Source: Clavibacter sp. VKM Ac-2872
GTDB lineage: Bacteria; Actinomycetota; Actinomycetes; Actinomycetales; Microbacteriaceae
Reading direction: 5' to 3'
DNA length: 64,000 bases
Assembly: GCF_015351105.1 (NCBI RefSeq)
Contig: NZ_JADKRR010000001.1
Location: 1,345,069 to 1,409,068 of the forward strand
Under the pieces are notes generated by a model that worked only from the letters and a program-made list of their open reading frames with translations, made no database searches and was not told where the DNA came from. Positions 59,161-64,000 of the stretch are shown here, piece by piece; within the stretch, counting starts at the first letter, position 1, and each line of letters opens with the position of its first letter. Made by a program: the position numbers and the translations under genes.

Positions 59161-60489
59161 GTGCCGCCCCTCGCGCGCCTGATGCGTCGGATCGGCATCG
59201 AGGCCGTCCCGCACCCGACCCTCCGCGGGATCGCCCTGCTCGCCGCCGGGGTCGCCGCGTTCGCGGGCGCCTTCATCGCGGGGCGCCGCGAGTTCGTCTT
59301 CATCGGCGTCGCCCTCCTGGCGCTCCCGCTGCTGGCCGCCGCGTGGCTCGTGATCGCGCGGGTGCGGCTGCACGTCGAGCGCACCTTCACGTCGCAGGTC
59401 GTCGAGTCCGGGACCGCGACGACCGTGACCGTGTCGGTCGCGAACGCGGGCGCCATGCCGACGCCGCGCTCGTGGGTGCTGGACCTGGTGCCCGGCTCCG
59501 AGGGCGCCACGCCGCCGGCCGAGCTGCCGTCGCTGCGGGGGCTCGCGCGCGGATCCCGTCGGTCGTCCGCCCGTCCCGTCCTCCGCTACGACCTCACGCC
59601 CGAGCGCCGTGGCGTCCACGAGGTGGGCCCGCTCGCCGTCGAGGAGCACGATCCGTTCCGCCTGATGGGGCTGCGGCACGTCGCGGGAGGCACCTCCCGC
59701 CTCGTCGTCACACCGCGCCTCACGGACCTCGAGGCCGAGCCCGGGGGGCAGGTCTCCTCCGAGGGCGAGTCCGAGCGGGTGCAGCGCCGCGCCGACGGCG
59801 GCGAGGACGACCTCGGCACGCGCGAGTACCGGGCGGGGGATCCGCTCCGCCGCGTGCACTGGCGCGCCACCGCCCGGCACGGCGAGCTCATGGTGCGCCA
59901 GGAGGAGCAGCGGTCGAGCCCGCGCTCGCTCGTGCTCCTCGACACGCGCGCGGCCGGCTTCCCGCAGCGCGCCGACGACGACGGGGACGGCGACCGGGCC
60001 TTCGAGCGCGCCGTCGCGTTCGCGGCGTCCGTGGCCGTGCACCTGCAGCGCGGCGGCTACGCGGTGCACCTGGTCGAGACGGCCGCGGGATCCGACCGCC
60101 AGGCGCCCGTCAGCGCCCGACCCGGCGACGCCGCGGCCGAGGGCGACCTGCTCCTCCACCTCGCCGAGGTGCGCCCGGCCGCCGTCGACCCCGACCGCGA
60201 CGGCGTGCAGGAGGCCCTGGCCGACCTGCGTCGCAGCCGCCGCGCCGTCCCGATGCACGCCGTCCTCGGCCACCTCGACGAGGACGCGGCCCGGCGGCTC
60301 GCGGGCTTCGGCGCCGCCTGCCGCCCCGCCGTCGCGTTCCTCGCGCACACGGGCCGCGTCGACGGCCGCGACGACCACGAGGCCCTGCGGATCCTCCGCG
60401 AGGCCGGCTGGCGCACCGTCGTCCTCGACGACGACACCCGGCCCGCCGACGCCTGGCGCGCCGCCCGCACCGGGGAGATGGCGCGATGA
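59161..60489 (+). CDS. DUF58 family membrane protein
   Basis: 442 residues from GTG 59161, four bases after the MoxR stop. Two N-terminal membrane helices (GIALLAAGVAAFAGAFIAG and FVFIGVALLALPLLAAAWLVIA) are followed by a beta-rich domain. The DUF58 core is GGEDDLGTREYRAGDPLRRVHWRATARHGELMVRQEEQ (near 216-253), with the R-x-Y-x3-D-x3-R-I/V-x-W motif. The C-terminal part resembles a von Willebrand A-like fold (RSLVLLDTRAAG). It is the likely client of the MoxR ATPase. ATGA overlap with the next gene. Confidence 0.87.
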   Translation: MPPLARLMRRIGIEAVPHPTLRGIALLAAGVAAFAGAFIAGRREFVFIGVALLALPLLAAAWLVIARVRLHVERTFTSQVVESGTATTVTVSVANAGAMPTPRSWVLDLVPGSEGATPPAELPSLRGLARGSRRSSARPVLRYDLTPERRGVHEVGPLAVEEHDPFRLMGLRHVAGGTSRLVVTPRLTDLEAEPGGQVSSEGESERVQRRADGGEDDLGTREYRAGDPLRRVHWRATARHGELMVRQEEQRSSPRSLVLLDTRAAGFPQRADDDGDGDRAFERAVAFAASVAVHLQRGGYAVHLVETAAGSDRQAPVSARPGDAAAEGDLLLHLAEVRPAAVDPDRDGVQEALADLRRSRRAVPMHAVLGHLDEDAARRLAGFGAACRPAVAFLAHTGRVDGRDDHEALRILREAGWRTVVLDDDTRPADAWRAARTGEMAR

Positions 60490-63023
60490 CCGACCTCGAC
60501 GCCGTCGGCCTCGGGGGACGCGAGCACTGGACGGTCGAGCCGCGCCCCCTGCCGGGGGAGCGCTCCGGCGGTCCCGGCCGGCGCGGTGGCGGACGCGGCG
60601 ACGGATCCGGATCGGGCCCCGGCCGTCATGGCCGCGGATCGGGCGCCGGGCGCGCCGCCGCCCGCTGGCCGCTCACCGCCGCGCTCGGCGTCGCCCTCCT
60701 CGCCGGCGCCGCCAGCCTCCACCTGCTCGTCGAGCCGGGCGCGTGGTTCCTGCTCGCGGTCGTCGTCGTGGCCGCCGTGCTCGGATCCGCCGCCCTGCTG
60801 CGCTCCCTCGGGGTGCCGCGCCTGCTCGCCTCGCTCGGCGCGCTCGTCGTCCTCGTGCTCCTCGTCACGCTCGTGTTCGCGGGCCGCACCGCCGTGCTCG
60901 GCGTGATCCCCACCCCGGAGACCGTGCGCACGCTCCTCGCCGTCGGCGACCAGGCGGCGGGGGAGATCTACCGGCGGTCGGCGCCCGTGCCGCCGCTCGC
61001 CTCCATCGTCTTCGTGATCGTGGCCGCGGTCGGCGCGCTAGCTGTCGTGCTCGACGTGCTCGCGCACGCGCTCCGCCTGCCCGCCGTCACCGGGCTCCCG
61101 CTCCTCGTGCTCGTCTCGGTCCCCGGCGCCGTGCTCGTGGGCGAGTTCTCGGTGGCGTCCTTCGCCGTCACGGCGCTGGCGTGGTTCGCGGTGCTCGCCG
61201 CCGACGCGCGCGAGACGGACAGGGAGGGCGGCTGGCGCGGATCCGGGATCCTCGGCGGATCGCGGCCCACCCCACCGCCCGCACCCGGCCGGCCATCGCC
61301 CGGGCGCCTGGCGGGGTCCGCGCGCACGACGCTCGCCTCCGCGGGCGCGCTCGCGGGCGCCGCGGTCGTCCTCTCCCTCGTGGCCCCCGCGATCGTCCCG
61401 GGCCTCACCTCGGCGACGTTCCCCACCTCATCCGGCTCCGGCCCCGGCGGCTCGCGCATCGTCAACCCGATCCTCGACCTCGGAGACGACCTCCGCCGCC
61501 CCGTCGACGTGGAGGCCCTCCGCTACTCGACCGCCTCCCTCACGCCCCTCTACTTCAAGGTCACCACGCTGTCCCGGTTCGAGGGTGACGAGTGGGCGCC
61601 GTCGCCGCTGCGCCCGCCGGACGGGAACACGGTCGACGAGATCGGCCCGGACCTCGGCGCGGGATCCGACGTGCCGGCCGAGGAGGTCGAGGCGCGCGTC
61701 CAGGTCGAGGGCTCCTCGAGCGCCTGGCTGCCCGCCCCGTACGCGCCGCGCAGCGTGACCGGGCTCGACGGCTCGTGGCGCTGGTCGGAGCAGGGTCTCG
61801 CGATCCGCTCCTCGGACTCCGACAGCCGCGACCAGAGCTACACCGTCACGAGCGAGCTGCCGCGCCCCGATCGCGCGCAGCTGGAGCGGGTCGCCCCCGC
61901 GACCGACGACGACCTCGCGCCCTTCCTGCAGATCCCCAGCGGCACCCCGGCGATCGTCGCCTCGACGACCGCCGACGTGCTGGCCGGCATCGACACGCCC
62001 TACGACCAGGCGCTCGCGCTCCAGGAGTTCTTCACGGGCGGGCAGTTCCGCTACTCGGAGGACGCGCCCGTCCAGCAGGGCTACGACGGCAGCGGCGTCG
62101 ACGTCGTGGGGGAGTTCCTCCGCGTGCGCTCGGGCTACTGCGTGCACTTCGCGTCGGCGATGGCGATCATGGCGCGTGAGGCGGGCATCCCGTCCCGCGT
62201 GGCCGTGGGCTACCTGCCGGGCGACCAGGTCGGGCGCGACGGCGACCTCATCACCTACCGCGTCGGATCCCACGACCTGCACTCCTGGCCGGAGCTGTAC
62301 TTCTCGGGCATCGGCTGGATCGCGTTCGAGCCCACGCCGGGTCGCGGCCAGGCCGCCCCCTACGCGCAGCCGTCGGCCGCGCCGACCGCCGCGCCCACGC
62401 CGTCGGCGACGCCGAGCGCGCCGACCGAGGCCACGCCGACCACGACGCCCGCGCCCACCACGTCGGCGGCGCCCGGCGCCAGCGGTGCCGCGGGCGTGCG
62501 GATCCCGTGGGCCGCCCTCGGCACGACCGCGCTCGTGCTCCTCGTGCTCGCCCTCCTCGCGGCCCCCGCGCTCCTGCGCCGTGCCCGTCGATCCGGTCGG
62601 CTGCGCGCGCTCGAGGCGGGCGACGCCCCGGCGGGCACGGCCTGGCGCGAGGTGGAGGACCAGGCGGTCGACCTGGGGATCCGCGTGCCGGACACCGAGT
62701 CGCCGCGCGAGCTCGGGCGGCGCCTCCAGGGTGACGACGCGTCGCTGGCCGACACGGTCGCCGTCCTGGTCGGCGCCCGCGAGCGGGAGCGCTTCGCCCG
62801 CGCGGACGTGCCGGTGGACGCGGCGGCCGGTGGTGCGCAGGCGGCCGCGCTGGTCGCGCTCGGCGACGCCCTGCGCGCCCGCGCCGGCCGCGCCGACCGT
62901 GTCCTCGCCCGCGTCGCCCCGCGCTCGCTCGTCCGCCGCCGCCCGCTGTCCGACGAGGGAGCCGACGACTGGCCAGCGGCCGGACCGCCCGCGTCGGACG
63001 CCCCTCGTACACTCGGGGGATGA
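60486..63023 (+). CDS. Membrane transglutaminase-like protein
   Basis: 845 residues; ATG overlaps the DUF58 stop. The N-terminus is Gly/Arg-rich (residues 15-60), then a membrane block of about six helices to residue 310. An extracellular transglutaminase-like domain follows, with catalytic Cys in VRSGYCVHFASAMAIMAREAGIPSRVAVGYLPG (near 553), His in GSHDLHSWPELYF (near 597) and WIAFEPTPG after it. A Pro/Thr/Ala-rich linker (QPSAAPTAAPTPSATPS...) precedes a last helix (ALGTTALVLLVLALLAAPALL) and a cytoplasmic tail with a DUF4129-like character. The catalytic pair is intact. It probably cleaves or crosslinks an envelope substrate. Confidence 0.88.
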   Translation: MTDLDAVGLGGREHWTVEPRPLPGERSGGPGRRGGGRGDGSGSGPGRHGRGSGAGRAAARWPLTAALGVALLAGAASLHLLVEPGAWFLLAVVVVAAVLGSAALLRSLGVPRLLASLGALVVLVLLVTLVFAGRTAVLGVIPTPETVRTLLAVGDQAAGEIYRRSAPVPPLASIVFVIVAAVGALAVVLDVLAHALRLPAVTGLPLLVLVSVPGAVLVGEFSVASFAVTALAWFAVLAADARETDREGGWRGSGILGGSRPTPPPAPGRPSPGRLAGSARTTLASAGALAGAAVVLSLVAPAIVPGLTSATFPTSSGSGPGGSRIVNPILDLGDDLRRPVDVEALRYSTASLTPLYFKVTTLSRFEGDEWAPSPLRPPDGNTVDEIGPDLGAGSDVPAEEVEARVQVEGSSSAWLPAPYAPRSVTGLDGSWRWSEQGLAIRSSDSDSRDQSYTVTSELPRPDRAQLERVAPATDDDLAPFLQIPSGTPAIVASTTADVLAGIDTPYDQALALQEFFTGGQFRYSEDAPVQQGYDGSGVDVVGEFLRVRSGYCVHFASAMAIMAREAGIPSRVAVGYLPGDQVGRDGDLITYRVGSHDLHSWPELYFSGIGWIAFEPTPGRGQAAPYAQPSAAPTAAPTPSATPSAPTEATPTTTPAPTTSAAPGASGAAGVRIPWAALGTTALVLLVLALLAAPALLRRARRSGRLRALEAGDAPAGTAWREVEDQAVDLGIRVPDTESPRELGRRLQGDDASLADTVAVLVGARERERFARADVPVDAAAGGAQAAALVALGDALRARAGRADRVLARVAPRSLVRRRPLSDEGADDWPAAGPPASDAPRTLGG
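63008..63013 (+). promoter_or_regulatory. -10 element of recG
   Basis: TACACT inside the 3' end of the transglutaminase gene, 6 nt before the recG ATG. It would give recG its own leaderless transcript within the operon. Confidence 0.4.
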
Positions 63024-64000
63024 CCGGATCCGACGCCGCGCTCGCGGGCGTCGTGGGCGGCCGCACCGCGGGTGTGCTGCAGAAGGCCTTCGGCCTGCGC
63101 ACGATCGCCGACCTCCTCGAGCACCTGCCGCGCCGCTACGCCCGCCGCGGTGAGCTCACGGCCCTCGCGGAGCTGCCCGTCGACCAGCAGGCCACCATCG
63201 TCGCCGAGGTCCGCGAGGTGCGCGAGCGGCCCATGCGGGCGCGGCGCGGCAGCATCCTCGAGGTGCGGATCACCGACGGCCGCGGCTTCCTCACCCTCAC
63301 CTTCTTCAACCAGGCGTGGCGCGCCAAGGACCTCGTGCCGGGCGTCCGCGGGATCTTCGCGGGCAAGGTCAGCGACTACCGCGGCGCGCTCCAGCTGGCC
63401 CACCCCGACTACGAGCTCTTCGACGCGCACGAGGGCCCGGAGCTCTCCGGCGGCGAGCCCGACGCGGCCGCGCGCCGCTGGGCCGAGATGCCCATCCCCA
63501 TCTACCCGGCCACGGCCTCCATGGCGAGCTGGCAGGTCGCGAAGTCCGTGGAGCTGGCGCTCGACGCGGTCGACGACCTCGAGGATCCCGTCCCGGCCGA
63601 TGTGCGCGCCGAGCGCGGCCTGCTCCCGTACCGGGAGGCGCTCGAGGGCGTGCACCGGCCCGAGAAGGACGTCGACTGGAGGCGCGGCCGGGACGCGCTC
63701 CGCTTCCAGGAGGCGTTCGTCCTGCAGACCGCGCTGCTGCAGCGGCGGCAGGCGGCCCGCGCGCTGCCGGCGACCCCGCGGATCCCGACCGCAGGCGGCC
63801 ACCTCGACCGGCTCGACGCCCAGCTGCCCTTCGAGCTCACGGGCGACCAGCGGCTGGTCGGCGAGGAGATCGCGACCGACATGGCGCGCACCGGGCCCAT
63901 GAACCGGCTCGTGCAGGGTGAGGTCGGCTCCGGCAAGACGCTCGTCGCGCTCCGGGCGATGCTCGCGGTCGCCGACTCCGGAGGCCAGTCCGCGCTGCTC
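63020..64000 (+). CDS. recG: ATP-dependent DNA helicase RecG, N-terminal part
   Basis: 327 codons are in the window; the gene runs off the right edge. ATG overlaps the preceding stop (ATGA). The N-terminal wedge/OB domain is present (TIADLLEHLPRRYARRGEL; TIVAEVREVRERPMRARRGSILEVRITDGRGFLTLTFFNQAW; GIFAGKVSDYRGALQLAHPDYELF). Then comes the Q-motif region LPFELTGDQRLVGEEIATDM and Walker A GEVGSGKTLVALRAML near residues 302-317. RecG regresses stalled forks and migrates branched DNA. The remaining helicase motifs lie outside the window. Confidence 0.95.
   Translation, partial: MTGSDAALAGVVGGRTAGVLQKAFGLRTIADLLEHLPRRYARRGELTALAELPVDQQATIVAEVREVRERPMRARRGSILEVRITDGRGFLTLTFFNQAWRAKDLVPGVRGIFAGKVSDYRGALQLAHPDYELFDAHEGPELSGGEPDAAARRWAEMPIPIYPATASMASWQVAKSVELALDAVDDLEDPVPADVRAERGLLPYREALEGVHRPEKDVDWRRGRDALRFQEAFVLQTALLQRRQAARALPATPRIPTAGGHLDRLDAQLPFELTGDQRLVGEEIATDMARTGPMNRLVQGEVGSGKTLVALRAMLAVADSGGQSALL

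Noticed and set aside
1-64000. CRISPR array, insertion sequence, prophage or biosynthetic cluster
   Set aside because: No regularly spaced repeats, transposase, integrase, phage structural or large modular genes were found anywhere in the window.

Overview
The window is high-GC (about 70% or more), densely coded actinobacterial chromosome. Gene content and order point to the family Microbacteriaceae, most likely Clavibacter or a close relative. This is inferred from recognisable proteins: a fused 2-oxoglutarate decarboxylase (Kgd), GuaB1, a SigR/RsrA-type pair, FtsE with a long tail, a tmRNA tag ending ALAA, and paired LuxR-type regulators. It was not confirmed by a search. No insertion sequence, prophage, integrase or CRISPR array is visible. 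No stretch over 300 bases lacks a gene; the largest gap is 18312-18550.

Layout. (1) 1-3388: end of a cation efflux protein, DedA protein, PLP-dependent deaminase/desulfhydrase, tRNA-Leu(UAG), xylulokinase. (2) 3460-8089: compact Tad-type pilus operon (CpaF ATPase, TadB, TadC, one small pilin-like protein, three TadE/G-like pseudopilins) with overlapping genes. (3) 8114-14377: MFS transporter, then prfB, ftsE-ftsX, smpB and ssrA (tmRNA), a translation, ribosome-rescue and division block closed by a strong terminator. (4) 14387-20041: ABC importer (fused permease, ATPase, lipoprotein) and a divergent drug-efflux-type MFS. (5) 20066-25130: hisN, rsgA and aroA on the minus strand, facing the sigma factor/zinc anti-sigma pair, where a sigma-R type promoter overlaps the aroA start. 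(6) 25158-36536: kgd, guaB1, two CNNM/CorC-type membrane proteins preceded by a proline-rich leader ORF, an OYE-family reductase, nnrD, a YceI protein and a thiamine-binding protein. (7) 36587-41809: MFS, then a two-component cluster with one kinase, a degenerate membrane partner and two paralogous response regulators. (8) 41929-48213: metX-metY, SDR, TetR, TerC, PP2C phosphatase. (9) 48238-64000: leuC-leuD-murA-plsC-gpsA-ddl, a glycosyltransferase, DUF3515 lipoprotein, thiL, rsmD, a MoxR/DUF58/transglutaminase operon and the start of recG.

Expression signals. A recurring pattern is a TAnnnT -10 hexamer ending only 6-8 nt before the start codon, which predicts many leaderless mRNAs. Three such promoters appear to drive short proline-rich ORFs that end on or next to the start of the following gene (CNNM-type transporter, leuC, rsmD). 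The palindrome GGATCC is strongly over-represented throughout and bends codon choice in all three reading phases.
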